A stretch of 64,000 nucleotides of DNA. It comes from Lutibacter agarilyticus (GTDB lineage Bacteria > Bacteroidota > Bacteroidia > Flavobacteriales > Flavobacteriaceae). Below the pieces are notes generated by a model, which searched no databases, was not told where the DNA came from, and saw nothing but the letters and a program-made list of their open reading frames with translations. Positions 26,673 through 35,720 of this stretch are shown piece after piece. Numbering within the stretch: the first letter of the stretch is position 1; every line of letters begins with the position of its first letter. A program made the translations under genes and the position numbers. The stretch lies in contig NZ_FZNT01000002.1 in the NCBI RefSeq assembly GCF_900188235.1, positions 372,001 through 436,000 on the forward strand, given 5' to 3'.

Positions 26673-26714
26673 AATTTATGACGTATTATGTTATTTTTTA
26701 TACAATTTACTACA

Positions 26715-26746
26715 CAAATATACTTAAAATATGAATAATCCTCAAA
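26715..26746 (-). promoter_or_regulatory. Promoter of gdhA
   Basis: On the minus strand: TTTG (26743-26746), 20-bp spacer, TATATTTG (26715-26722), matching the Bacteroidetes consensus; 42 bp upstream of the start codon. Confidence 0.65.
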
Positions 26747-26775
26747 AATACAAACAAGTATTAACGAAATAATTA

Positions 26776-26797
26776 ACGAAAACTAAAACGTTTTCGT
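26776..26797. promoter_or_regulatory. Inverted repeat between gdhA and pheS
   Basis: ACGAAAAC, 6-bp spacer, GTTTTCGT: perfect 8-bp arms, with an extra half-site (TTAACGAAA) about 15 bp to the left. It sits just upstream of the gdhA -33 element, so an operator for gdhA is plausible. Confidence 0.4.
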
Positions 26798-26873
26798 AAT
26801 ACATTGTCTATACAAATATGTTAAGTGATTTTAGTTACAAAAAACTTCTTTGTTTCTGAATTTGTTTCTGTAA

Positions 26874-26903
26874 TTTGAATACCAATAAAAATGTGTAAAT
26901 TTG
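26874..26903 (+). promoter_or_regulatory. Promoter of pheS
   Basis: TTTG (26874-26877), 18-bp spacer, TAAATTTG (26896-26903), both exact matches to the Bacteroidetes consensus, 19 bp before the pheS ATG. Confidence 0.7.
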
Positions 26904-26922
26904 CACCTTAATTTTACACAAA

Positions 26923-27942
26923 ATGTTAGATAAAGTAAAAGAACTTATTGGTGAAGTATCTTCATTTAATGCTGGAACAAAAGAAGAAATTGAAGCGTTC
27001 AGAATTAAATATTTAGGAAGTAAAGGGTTGTTGAAAGACTTATTTACTGAATTTAAAAATGTTGATGCTGCATTACGTAAAGATTTTGGACAAGCACTAA
27101 ACAAGCTAAAAACATCTGCTGAAGATAAAGTAACTTCTTTAAATGAAGTACTTGAAAACGCCGTTGAAGATAAAGGGTTTTACGGTGATTTAACAAGACC
27201 ATCTGAGCCTATTGAGTTAGGTTCTCGTCATCCAATTTCTTTGGTTCGAAACAAAATTATTGATGTATTTTCAAGAATTGGTTTTACCGTTTCTGAAGGT
27301 CCAGAAATTGAAGATGATTGGCATAACTTTACCGCTTTAAATTTACCAGAATATCACCCAGCACGAGATATGCAGGATACGTTTTTTATTGAAACTGATC
27401 CAGATATTTTATTGCGTACGCATACATCATCAGTGCAAGTACGTTATATGGAAAATAACAAACCACCTATTAGAACCATTTCACCAGGTCGAGTGTTTAG
27501 AAACGAAGATATTTCGGCACGTGCACACTGTATTTTTCACCAGGTTGAAGGTTTGTATATTGATACTGATGTTTCTTTTGCCGATTTAAAGCAAACCTTG
27601 TTGTATTTCACTAAAGAAATGTTTGGAAAATCTAAAATTCGTTTGCGTCCATCTTATTTCCCATTTACAGAACCAAGCGCTGAAGTCGATATTTACTGGG
27701 GATTGGAAACGGAAACAGATTATAAAATTACAAAAGGAACAGGTTGGCTTGAAATTATGGGCTGTGGTATGGTAGATCCAAATGTTCTTAAAAATGCCAA
27801 TATTGACCCTGAAATTTACTCAGGATATGCATTTGGTATGGGAATTGAACGTATTGCAATGTTGTTATATCAGATACCTGATATTAGAATGTTTTATGAA
27901 AACGATGTACGTTTCTTAGAGCAATTTAAATCAGTAATATAA
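26923..27942 (+). CDS. pheS: Phenylalanine--tRNA ligase alpha subunit
   Basis: A 339-residue class II synthetase subunit that, with PheT, charges tRNA-Phe. It has the N-terminal coiled coil (residues 1-85), motif 1 around GFTVSEGPEIEDDWHNFTALN, motif 2 with ISPGRVFRNEDISARAHCIFHQVEG, and motif 3 with GYAFGMGIERIAMLLYQIPDIR. pheT is not in the window; separated pheS and pheT are usual in this group. A consensus promoter lies upstream and a perfect palindromic terminator downstream. Confidence 0.97.
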   Translation: MLDKVKELIGEVSSFNAGTKEEIEAFRIKYLGSKGLLKDLFTEFKNVDAALRKDFGQALNKLKTSAEDKVTSLNEVLENAVEDKGFYGDLTRPSEPIELGSRHPISLVRNKIIDVFSRIGFTVSEGPEIEDDWHNFTALNLPEYHPARDMQDTFFIETDPDILLRTHTSSVQVRYMENNKPPIRTISPGRVFRNEDISARAHCIFHQVEGLYIDTDVSFADLKQTLLYFTKEMFGKSKIRLRPSYFPFTEPSAEVDIYWGLETETDYKITKGTGWLEIMGCGMVDPNVLKNANIDPEIYSGYAFGMGIERIAMLLYQIPDIRMFYENDVRFLEQFKSVI

Positions 27943-27950
27943 ATTATTAA

Positions 27951-27977
27951 ATTCCGCTCTAGAGCGGAATTTTTTTT
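27951..27977 (+). terminator. Rho-independent terminator of pheS
   Basis: ATTCCGCTCT followed by AGAGCGGAAT, a perfect 20-bp palindrome, then a run of eight T. Confidence 0.92.
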
Positions 27978-27987
27978 ACCAGTAATT

Positions 27988-28389
27988 ATGAAGAAAGATA
28001 TTGAATTACCAGAAGTATCAAACGTTTTTATGGCTGTTGTTAAAGAGTACAACAACGAATTTAAATGTGACGATTGGAACGCTTATATTATCAACAATAA
28101 AACTGTTGATTTAGAAATGGTGCTTATTGTTTCTAAAGGATACGACGAAGATAAATTACTTGAAACCGCAGTTTTAAGGCATAAAATTGAAAAGCTACCA
28201 GCACAATCGTATGCAAAGGTTGAATTATTACAAGAGGATGTTTTAAAACTAGCTAATTTTTTTAATGTTACTTTTTTTGAAGGTTCAAAAATGTACGATA
28301 AAAAATATTTGTTTGAAAAAGGAATTATTAAAGAAGGAAATTTACGCAATGTACCTTTGTTAAATAAACGAGGTATTTTAATAAAATAA
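27988..28389 (+). CDS. Conserved hypothetical protein
   Basis: A soluble 133-residue protein with no signal peptide or membrane helix. The alternating pattern and charged composition suggest a small alpha/beta domain (DWNAYIINNKTVDLEMVLIVSKGYD; later NVPLLNKRGILI). I do not recognise a family. It follows the pheS terminator by about 10 bp and converges with the giant kinase gene 6 bp away. Confidence 0.7.
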   Translation: MKKDIELPEVSNVFMAVVKEYNNEFKCDDWNAYIINNKTVDLEMVLIVSKGYDEDKLLETAVLRHKIEKLPAQSYAKVELLQEDVLKLANFFNVTFFEGSKMYDKKYLFEKGIIKEGNLRNVPLLNKRGILIK

Positions 28390-28395
28390 GCCTAT

Positions 28396-31300
28396 TTAAA
28401 CTTTTATTTCGTCCTTTAATAAGTATTTAAATAATACTGCTTTTAGTTTATTTAAATCAATAGGCTTTGTTATAAAATCATCACAGCCAGCATTTAAAGC
28501 GGTTTCTTTATCCTCTCTGGTTGAGTAAGCTGTTTGAGCTACTATAGGTAAATTAGGAAAGTCTTTCTTTATATTTTTTGTTGCTTCAAGTCCGTCCATT
28601 ACGGGCATGTTAATATCCATTAACACAAAATCAATGGTGCTATTTTTACACATTTCAATGGCTTCAACCCCATTTTTAGCATGCAATAAATCACAATCAA
28701 TACTTATTTTTTCAGTCAATAATATTTCAATAAAAAGATAATTAACTTCTTCATCTTCAACAATTAGAATGGTGTTTTTTTCCTTAGTAGCTACATTTTT
28801 TTTCTTTTCTTTCAAAGTTTTATCTACAGGATTATAGGGTAACGAAATCATAAAAGTAGCGCCTTCCCATTTTTTTGATTTCACAGAAATTTCACCTCCT
28901 AATAACTCAGTATTTTCTTTTGCTATAGACAATCCAAGACCTAAACCACCCACATTTTGAGCGAGATTTTTTTCTTCTTGTGAAAACCTATCAAAAATAA
29001 TTTCTTGTTTTTCAGGTGCGATACCAATACCTGTGTCTTTTACAAAAATTTCCAAGTTTGTATTTGTTAAGGTGTAACCAAACCTTATTTCACCTTTATT
29101 GGTGAATTTTAAAGCATTTTCTAGTAAATTACTTATAATTTTATTTAGTTTGGATTTGTCGGTTAAAATGGTGCTTTCAGCATCTGTTAACCCTTTTTTA
29201 ACGTACAGGGGTATTTTATTTTCTTTTGCCTTGATATCAAAAATTGAGAATAGTTCAAGTAATAAATCGTTTAAACAAACGGGTTTTTCAATTACTTTTA
29301 CTTGGTGTGTCCCTAACCTAGAAATTTCTAAAATATCATCAATAACACGTAGTAATTGTTTTCCACTATTTTGAATAATATTTATAAAATAACTTTTTTT
29401 AGTATCTGAAAGTTCAGGATTATTTAAGAGTTCTGAGAAACCTAAAATACCGTTCATTGGAGTTCGTATTTCGTGCGACATATTGTTCAAAAACTCTGTT
29501 TTTAATCGGTTGCTTTCTTCTGCTTGTTCTTTTGCATTCAACAATTCAACAGCTTGTTCTTCAAGTTTTAAAATGGCTTTTTTACGCACCGTAATATTTC
29601 TGTGCGAACCAAATAATCGTATTGGCTTTCCTTCTTCATTTAACAATGCTTCTGCTCTGGCTAAAATCCAAATATACTTACCACTTTTATGTAGTAATCT
29701 AAATTCAGAAATATATTGACCTTCAGGATTTTTTAAATATTCATCAATATAATTAGTTGCTTTTTCAAAATCTTCTGGGTGTAATAAGTTTTTCCATACA
29801 TCAATCGTATTTTCAAGTTCATGAGGCTCATAACCAAGTTGACGTTTGTAATATTTAGAATAATAAATTTTATTTGAAATGATATCCCAATCAAAAATAC
29901 CTAAACCAGTGGCTGTGTTTACCAATCGGTAACGTTCATCACTTCTTTCAGCTTTTTCTTTTGCTAATTTTAATTCATTTTCTACTTTTTTAATAGCGGT
30001 AACATCAATAATAGAAACAATTGCTTTTCCATTTGTATCAATTTCAGAATTGATGATTACGGAAATAATAGTACCATTTATTGTTTCTAATTCTGTTTCA
30101 TTTGCATAATTTTTGACATTTGAAACAACCGCAATAATATCTTTTCTAAGTTCATCAACTTCTTTTTCAGTAGGTCCTTCTCTTAAATATTTGGCAAAGT
30201 CTTCAATATGAGTTGCTCCGAAAAGATTTAAGGTACTTTCATTTGCGCTTTTTAAACTTACTTTAGCTAAGCATTCTTTAAAAAAGTCTGGATTTTTAAT
30301 AAAATATGCATCTAAGTCTTCAGGTTTAATACCTTTGTTTACAATGTGTTTTTTTACTTCTTCAAAGTCAATTTCAAGAAGTGCAACCGGACTTTTTTCA
30401 AATAAATTTCGATACTTATTTTCACTAGTTACTAATAATTTATTTTTTTGTGATAACTTTTGAGTAATTTCAATTAATTCATTATTTTTTGTTTCTAGTT
30501 TTCGATGAGAATCTTTTATATATGAAATATCAGTTATAAGAGCAAAAGACCCAATTATTTCCTTCTTTTTATTGTAAAGTGGTGAAGGTTTTAAAAGGCA
30601 AGTAACTAAAGTTCCATCGCTTTTTAATAAGTCTATTTCATAGCTAGAAGAGAGTCCTTTTTTTCGTTTTGCTAATTCGGTTTTAAAGGTTTGTGCCCCT
30701 TGTTTATTTACAAAATTAAATACTGATTTATTTATTATTTCAGGTTCTTTTAAGCCTAATATTTTACATAATTTTTCATTTACATTTATGGTAATTGCAT
30801 CTTTGTTAATAATCCAAAAACCTTCATTAGCAGTTTGTAAAATCTGGCTTAAATAATCTTCCTTATCTTTTATAGTTTTATAAGCATTTTTAAGATTATT
30901 TTCTGCGTTTTTTCTTTCGGTAATATCTTCTTTAATTGCTAAGTAATTAACAATTTTACCAAACTTATTTTTTATTGGAGTTATGGTTACATTTTCCCAA
31001 AAATGTTTACCGCTTTTAGTTTTATTTTCAAATTCACCCTTCCAAATATTACCTGCGGAAATGGTTTCCCACATTTTTTTATAGTATTCTTTTGGCTGAC
31101 TTTTGGAACCTAAAATACTAGGGTTTTTACCTATAGCTTCATTTGAAGTGTAACCTGTTAATTGGGTAAATTTTGGATTTACATATTCTATTTCAGCATT
31201 TAAATTGGTAATTATAATTACGTTTTCACTTTGCTCTACAGCTGTAGAAAGTTTAATATTTTCAGTTTCTCTTTTTTTTCTTTCTGAAATATCTCTAGCC

Positions 31301-32493
31301 AAGCCTATAATTAAAGATTCTCCATTTAATTTTGTGTGTCTAGTTCTAATTTCAATATTAAAAATAGTGCCATCTTTGCGTTTGTGTTTACTTTCAACAG
31401 TAACTGAATTTTCTAAAGGTAGATTTACCCAAAAATGTTGAAGATCTTTAGTGTTAATGTGTTTAGTATCAATATCTAGCACATTCATTTTTAGTAATTC
31501 CTCTTTACTGTATAAAGTTTGTTCACATGATTTATTATTTACTTTTAAGATATTTCCTTTTAAATCTGAGATATATAAGGCGTCACCAGCTTGTTCAATT
31601 ATTGTTTTAAATTGGGTATTGCTTTCATTTAATTTTTTTTCAACAGCTTTTTTGTGTGTAATGTCTCTTATAGCTACCACTCTTTTCGTCCCATTTTTAT
31701 AGGCAACATTTTTAGCTTCAATTTCAACAGAAAACACTTCTCCATTTTTTTTTATTCCTTCAACTTCATACGGAGCAGCATAACTTTTTTTTAATTTTTT
31801 TTGAATTAATTCCTGATAGTTTTTTGGAAATAAAAGTGTAATTACATCTTTACCTAAAAGTTCCTTTTTTTTGTATCCAAACATTTCTTTAAATGCTTTG
31901 TTACAATCAAATGCAATGCCTTTTGTATGTACCAATATGCCTTCAAAAGTTAAATTGGCTAATTCATGAATTTCAGTTTCTTTTTGTTTTTTTATTTTTT
32001 TGAAAATTAAATTTTCAAGGACTTTTTCAACTTTAAGAGCAACAATTTTAATAATTGCTTCTATGGTTTCTAAATGTTTAAAAGGTGTACTATCCATTAA
32101 AACAATGAGTCCAATAGGCTCTTTTTTTGAACTCCACAAAGGGAATCCAATATAACTGTTTATATTATTTTCAATTAAAAAGTTATCTTTTGGAAATTTT
32201 TGTTGAACTTCAGTTGAATAAATGCATAAATTTTTATTAATAACATTTTCACAAGGTGTGTTACTTAAATTATATGAAAATTTCGGTCCAAAAACGCCTT
32301 TATTATTTAAAACAGCTACTTTAACCAAATTGGGTTCGTCAATAGAATATGTATTTATAAATACGTAATTAATTTTCAATAACTGAGATAAAAATGTTGA
32401 AACTTCTTGAAGTAATTCTATACCAGAACTTTTATAGCCATGTGATGATATAAATTGTAGTGTTTTTTCTATATAGTTTTGTTCCAGCGGCAT
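28396..32493 (-). CDS. GAF and multi-PAS hybrid histidine kinase/response regulator
   Basis: A 1365-residue soluble sensor. Order: a GAF domain (about 10-165), six PAS/PAC units (roughly 175-285, 290-410, 415-535, 545-665, 690-840, 850-970), HisKA with H1007 in SHEIRTPMNG, HATPase (N-box LLENALKF, G-boxes DTGIGIA and GGLGLGLSI), and a receiver with D1293 in LMDINMPVMDG. The fifth PAS is longer than usual and contains the VALLEIDFEEVKKHI segment found in some archaeal and proteobacterial sensors. There is no membrane helix, so signals are intracellular (redox, light or small ligand). No dedicated regulator is adjacent. Confidence 0.93.
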   Translation of the reverse strand: MPLEQNYIEKTLQFISSHGYKSSGIELLQEVSTFLSQLLKINYVFINTYSIDEPNLVKVAVLNNKGVFGPKFSYNLSNTPCENVINKNLCIYSTEVQQKFPKDNFLIENNINSYIGFPLWSSKKEPIGLIVLMDSTPFKHLETIEAIIKIVALKVEKVLENLIFKKIKKQKETEIHELANLTFEGILVHTKGIAFDCNKAFKEMFGYKKKELLGKDVITLLFPKNYQELIQKKLKKSYAAPYEVEGIKKNGEVFSVEIEAKNVAYKNGTKRVVAIRDITHKKAVEKKLNESNTQFKTIIEQAGDALYISDLKGNILKVNNKSCEQTLYSKEELLKMNVLDIDTKHINTKDLQHFWVNLPLENSVTVESKHKRKDGTIFNIEIRTRHTKLNGESLIIGLARDISERKKRETENIKLSTAVEQSENVIIITNLNAEIEYVNPKFTQLTGYTSNEAIGKNPSILGSKSQPKEYYKKMWETISAGNIWKGEFENKTKSGKHFWENVTITPIKNKFGKIVNYLAIKEDITERKNAENNLKNAYKTIKDKEDYLSQILQTANEGFWIINKDAITINVNEKLCKILGLKEPEIINKSVFNFVNKQGAQTFKTELAKRKKGLSSSYEIDLLKSDGTLVTCLLKPSPLYNKKKEIIGSFALITDISYIKDSHRKLETKNNELIEITQKLSQKNKLLVTSENKYRNLFEKSPVALLEIDFEEVKKHIVNKGIKPEDLDAYFIKNPDFFKECLAKVSLKSANESTLNLFGATHIEDFAKYLREGPTEKEVDELRKDIIAVVSNVKNYANETELETINGTIISVIINSEIDTNGKAIVSIIDVTAIKKVENELKLAKEKAERSDERYRLVNTATGLGIFDWDIISNKIYYSKYYKRQLGYEPHELENTIDVWKNLLHPEDFEKATNYIDEYLKNPEGQYISEFRLLHKSGKYIWILARAEALLNEEGKPIRLFGSHRNITVRKKAILKLEEQAVELLNAKEQAEESNRLKTEFLNNMSHEIRTPMNGILGFSELLNNPELSDTKKSYFINIIQNSGKQLLRVIDDILEISRLGTHQVKVIEKPVCLNDLLLELFSIFDIKAKENKIPLYVKKGLTDAESTILTDKSKLNKIISNLLENALKFTNKGEIRFGYTLTNTNLEIFVKDTGIGIAPEKQEIIFDRFSQEEKNLAQNVGGLGLGLSIAKENTELLGGEISVKSKKWEGATFMISLPYNPVDKTLKEKKKNVATKEKNTILIVEDEEVNYLFIEILLTEKISIDCDLLHAKNGVEAIEMCKNSTIDFVLMDINMPVMDGLEATKNIKKDFPNLPIVAQTAYSTREDKETALNAGCDDFITKPIDLNKLKAVLFKYLLKDEIKV

Positions 32494-32759
32494 TGTTGAG
32501 GTTTTTTTTAATAAACTTTATAAAAAATACTACGAAAGTTTAAGTCTTAAATTTATGAAAGAGTAATTCAAATTTAAACTTTTTGAAAAAAATGTTGAAT
32601 GATAATTGTCATCATATTAACCTTATAATTTTATTAAATATAACAATTTAACCTTGAAATTCAGTATTTTGACGATTTTCATCAATATTAATTTAAACAA
32701 GCGCTGTTGATTCATATCAAATTAAGTATTTTAGCTTTTAAATATTAGCTTTTTACTAT

Positions 32760-33824
32760 ATGAAAACTTCTTTTACCTTTTTATTTGTATTTTTTTTACA
32801 AGTACTATCAGCCCAAAATATTCCACTTTATGTGGGTACTTATAACGAATCAGGAAGTAAAGGAATTTACTATTACGATTTTAATAGCGAAACAGGTAAG
32901 TTAACTAATAAAAAACTAGCTGTAGAGGCTTTAAATGCTTCTTTTTTAGCTATTTCATCTAATAGAAAGTATTTGTATACCACTAGTAAAACTGATGACC
33001 AAAAAGGGTTTATAAATGCTTATGCTGTACAAAATGATAATTCGTTGATGTTTTTAAATTCAGTAAGCAGTAGAGGAGATGGGCCTTGCCATATTCAATT
33101 AAATGAAGCCGACACAAAATTGGTTGTTTCTAATTACGGTGGAGGTACTATTGCGGTTTGTAATATAAACCAAACTAATGGAACTATTGAAGATGCCTTT
33201 CAGGTAATTGATCATAATACGCCAGGTATAAAATCACACGCGCATTCTGCTAAATTTTTGAATAATAACTTATTTGTAGCTGATTTAGGTCGTGACTTTT
33301 TAGCGCAATATGTTGAAGATGAAGGTTCTTATTTATTGAAAAAAAATTATGATATGGCACCTAAAGCGGGTCCTAGACATTTTGATATTTCAAAAGGTGG
33401 TAATTATATTTATGTAATAAATGAATTAAATTCTACCATAACTGCATTAAAAAAAGGTGCAGTAGGTACTTATACCGAAATTCAGACTATTAGCACGTTA
33501 AAAGATGGCTATATTGGAATGAATGCATGTGCCGATATTCATTTATCTAAAGATGAAAAATTCTTATATGGTTCAAATAGGGGAGAGAATAGTATTGTTG
33601 TTTACAAACGTAATACAGAAGACGGAATGCTTGAAAAAATTCAATCAATATTTGTTGAAGGAGATTGGCCACGTAATTTTACGTTAACTCCTAATGGCAA
33701 ATTTTTATTAGTAGCCAATAGACGAAGTAATAATATTAGTGTGTATAAAGTAGGTGAAAATACGGGTACATTAACCTATTTATATACCGAAACTACTTCA
33801 GCGCCAGTGTGTTTATTGTTTTAA
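32760..33824 (+). CDS. Secreted lactonase family beta-propeller protein
   Basis: A 354-residue member of the 6-phosphogluconolactonase (PF10282-type) seven-bladed propeller family. It has a signal peptide (about residues 1-18, ending LSAQ), then PLYVGTYNESGSKGIYYYDF, GDGPCHIQLNEADTKLVVSNYGGGTI, PRHFDISKGGNYIYVINELN and GDWPRNFTLTPNGKFLLVANRRS, typical blade motifs. Because it is exported, a cytoplasmic pentose phosphate role is unlikely; a periplasmic sugar lactonase fits better. Its last 12 bases overlap the convergent gene's end. Confidence 0.9.
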   Translation: MKTSFTFLFVFFLQVLSAQNIPLYVGTYNESGSKGIYYYDFNSETGKLTNKKLAVEALNASFLAISSNRKYLYTTSKTDDQKGFINAYAVQNDNSLMFLNSVSSRGDGPCHIQLNEADTKLVVSNYGGGTIAVCNINQTNGTIEDAFQVIDHNTPGIKSHAHSAKFLNNNLFVADLGRDFLAQYVEDEGSYLLKKNYDMAPKAGPRHFDISKGGNYIYVINELNSTITALKKGAVGTYTEIQTISTLKDGYIGMNACADIHLSKDEKFLYGSNRGENSIVVYKRNTEDGMLEKIQSIFVEGDWPRNFTLTPNGKFLLVANRRSNNISVYKVGENTGTLTYLYTETTSAPVCLLF

Positions 33825-34706
33825 TTTAAAATAATAAATATTATCATTGCTATTATACCTAAAAGAGGTTAAATAGCCGCTTTTTTCTGAATCAAAAACA
33901 ACACCTAATTCGTCAAATTCTGAATTAAATTCGTTAGCCTTTTTAGGATATGACCATCGGCCATCAATTCTTTCAATTTTAAAAATATTAAAATCGCCTG
34001 CACCTCTTACGGCTTTTGTAATATAATCTTTTCCAGCTTTAATAACAGTATAGTTTACAGGTCTGTCTTTATTAGTAGAAAGATTAGATGAAAAGTAAAT
34101 AGTATTTTCATTAAAATAGGTTGGATTTATAATATCAAAATCGGGATGCGAAATATAAACCACTCCTTTTTTAATCCATTTACCTAGGTCGTTTTTTGCG
34201 TATTCCATAATATGAATGGTTTTTCTTTCGGTACTAACAACAATTAAGTGGTTTCCGTTTTTTGAAATACAAGGGTCGGTATATGAATAATTTTTATTGC
34301 AAAAAGATAAACTTTCAATACCAGATACTTTTTGATCCTCAATAATTCCCTTATAAATAGTTGAATTGTAATAGCCTGTACTGTCCTTTGTTTTAGAGAT
34401 TCCCGTAAAGTAAATCTCATTTTTGAATGTTGAAGCAGCACCAAAATCAAACCTAGCACCTAGATTTATTTTTTTTGATTTTGATTGTAAATCAGAGTAG
34501 TACAACCTGTAGGTTTCAGCTTTATAGTCAGATACATAAATTAAGCCATTTTTATAGATGGTTGGAAAAACATTTCCTACTGATGTATTTGATAAATAGG
34601 TCTCAAATAATTGTATACTATCAGTTTCTTCAATTAAATAACGTTCTTGTGCTTTGGTAATAAAAACAAAAAAAAGTGCAATGATGCAAGTATATGTTAA
34701 TTTCAT
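33813..34706 (-). CDS. Secreted PD40-like beta-propeller protein
   Basis: A 297-residue protein with a signal peptide (about 1-19) and WD40-like/PD40 repeats: NGLIYVSDYKAETYRLYYSDL, FKNEIYFTGISKTKDS, DPCISKNGNHLIVVSTE and NTIYFSSN. Such propellers are often parts of TolB-like or PorE-like envelope proteins, but no OmpA peptidoglycan domain is present here. It ends inside the convergent lactonase gene (12-bp overlap, no terminator between them). Function unknown. Confidence 0.75.
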   Translation of the reverse strand: MKLTYTCIIALFFVFITKAQERYLIEETDSIQLFETYLSNTSVGNVFPTIYKNGLIYVSDYKAETYRLYYSDLQSKSKKINLGARFDFGAASTFKNEIYFTGISKTKDSTGYYNSTIYKGIIEDQKVSGIESLSFCNKNYSYTDPCISKNGNHLIVVSTERKTIHIMEYAKNDLGKWIKKGVVYISHPDFDIINPTYFNENTIYFSSNLSTNKDRPVNYTVIKAGKDYITKAVRGAGDFNIFKIERIDGRWSYPKKANEFNSEFDELGVVFDSEKSGYLTSFRYNSNDNIYYFKLKQ

Positions 34707-34757
34707 AGAATGAATTTAATTACATGAACTTCAAAGATACTAAACATTTATGTTGAT

Positions 34758-35285
34758 TTATAATTTACAAACTTGTTCAGCAAAAGCAGTAACTTTTTCC
34801 CAATTGGTGTATTCAATTTTGGTGTTTTTATCAGTTGGACCTTTGGTCATCCACATAATAAATTGAATCATAATTCTATCAAAACGCTTATATTTTTTAT
34901 AATCTAGCATCCCTGCAAAAACAGTTTTCATAGTTGGCTTCCAATCGTTTTTTTTGAAGAATTTAATTACATACGGATTGGTATTTGCCTCGTTTTTTTC
35001 AGGCTTTCTAGCCACTAAATTTACCGAGAAAAAAGCAGTTTTAATCGTGTCAAGTTGGTCTTTGTTTGCATTTATAAAAGCTATTATTTGTTCGTTATGT
35101 ACACCGTATCTAATGCTCGATCCAATAATTATTTTATCATAATCAGTTATTTTTTTATTGAACTCTTCAATAGAAAACAGGTCAATAGCAACATTGTTTT
35201 CCTTAAAAACAGTAACAATGGTATTGCATATTTTTAATGTTTGACCATCAATGGTTGCATACAAAAGAGCAGTTTTAGTAGCCAT
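34758..35285 (-). CDS. hemG: Menaquinone-dependent protoporphyrinogen IX dehydrogenase
   Basis: A 175-residue flavodoxin-like enzyme that oxidises protoporphyrinogen IX to protoporphyrin IX using FMN and passes electrons to menaquinone, in haem synthesis. Flavin loop LLYATIDGQTLKI, the IIGSSIRYG segment, the family-specific FFSVNLVARKPEKNEANTNPY insert and the DRIMIQFIMWMTKGPTD segment agree with HemG throughout. This oxygen-independent route suits an organism that also reduces nitrite through multihaem cytochromes. Monocistronic. Confidence 0.94.
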   Translation of the reverse strand: MATKTALLYATIDGQTLKICNTIVTVFKENNVAIDLFSIEEFNKKITDYDKIIIGSSIRYGVHNEQIIAFINANKDQLDTIKTAFFSVNLVARKPEKNEANTNPYVIKFFKKNDWKPTMKTVFAGMLDYKKYKRFDRIMIQFIMWMTKGPTDKNTKIEYTNWEKVTAFAEQVCKL

Positions 35286-35384
35286 ATAAAAAATGTGCTA
35301 GAGTTTAGTTAGCAGCACTCTAAAATTAATAAATTATATAGCTGTTTTGTATGATATATGTCAACTAAAATGAAAGTAAAAAGC

Positions 35385-35416
35385 ATAAAAAAAGCGCACC
35401 TAACAAGGAGCGCTTT
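35385..35416 (-). terminator. Terminator of the cold shock gene
   Basis: Arms AAAGCGC (35391-35397) and GCGCTTT (35410-35416), with CC/GG extending the stem inward; the T-tract lies on the minus-strand side. Confidence 0.75.
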
Positions 35417-35444
35417 ACTTTCTAAAAAGTTTTAAATAATATAC

Positions 35445-35636
35445 TTATATTACTTTTACATTTACTGCGTTTAAACCTTTTTTACCTTCTTTAAGTTCAA
35501 ATTCTACTGCGTCACCTTCTCTAACTTCATCAATTAGTCCTGAGATGTGAACAAAATAATCTGTGCTTGATCCGTCTTCAATGATAAATCCAAAACCTTT
35601 AGATTCATTGAAAAATTTTACTGTACCTTTTTTCAT
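35445..35636 (-). CDS. Cold shock domain protein
   Basis: A 63-residue cold shock protein. RNP1 is KGFGFI and RNP2 is DYFVHI, both intact, within a five-stranded OB fold. It binds single-stranded RNA/DNA as a chaperone, often induced at low temperature or highly expressed. A TACCTTTG -7 element lies about 24 bp upstream and a GC-rich terminator downstream. Confidence 0.95.
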   Translation of the reverse strand: MKKGTVKFFNESKGFGFIIEDGSSTDYFVHISGLIDEVREGDAVEFELKEGKKGLNAVNVKVI

Positions 35637-35659
35637 TGTTAAATAATAATATTATACTA

Positions 35660-35667
35660 CAAAGGTA
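35660..35667 (-). promoter_or_regulatory. -7 promoter element for cold shock gene
   Basis: Reads TACCTTTG on the minus strand (TAnnTTTG consensus). No clear -33 element. Confidence 0.5.
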
Positions 35668-35720
35668 GTATTATTTGAATTGAATGCACATTTTTATTGA
35701 AAAAAATTGAAAATCAGTGT

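Noticed and set aside
32494-32759. Search of this and other intergenic gaps for tRNA, rRNA or riboswitch folds
   Set aside because: I found no cloverleaf, T-loop consensus or known aptamer core by eye.
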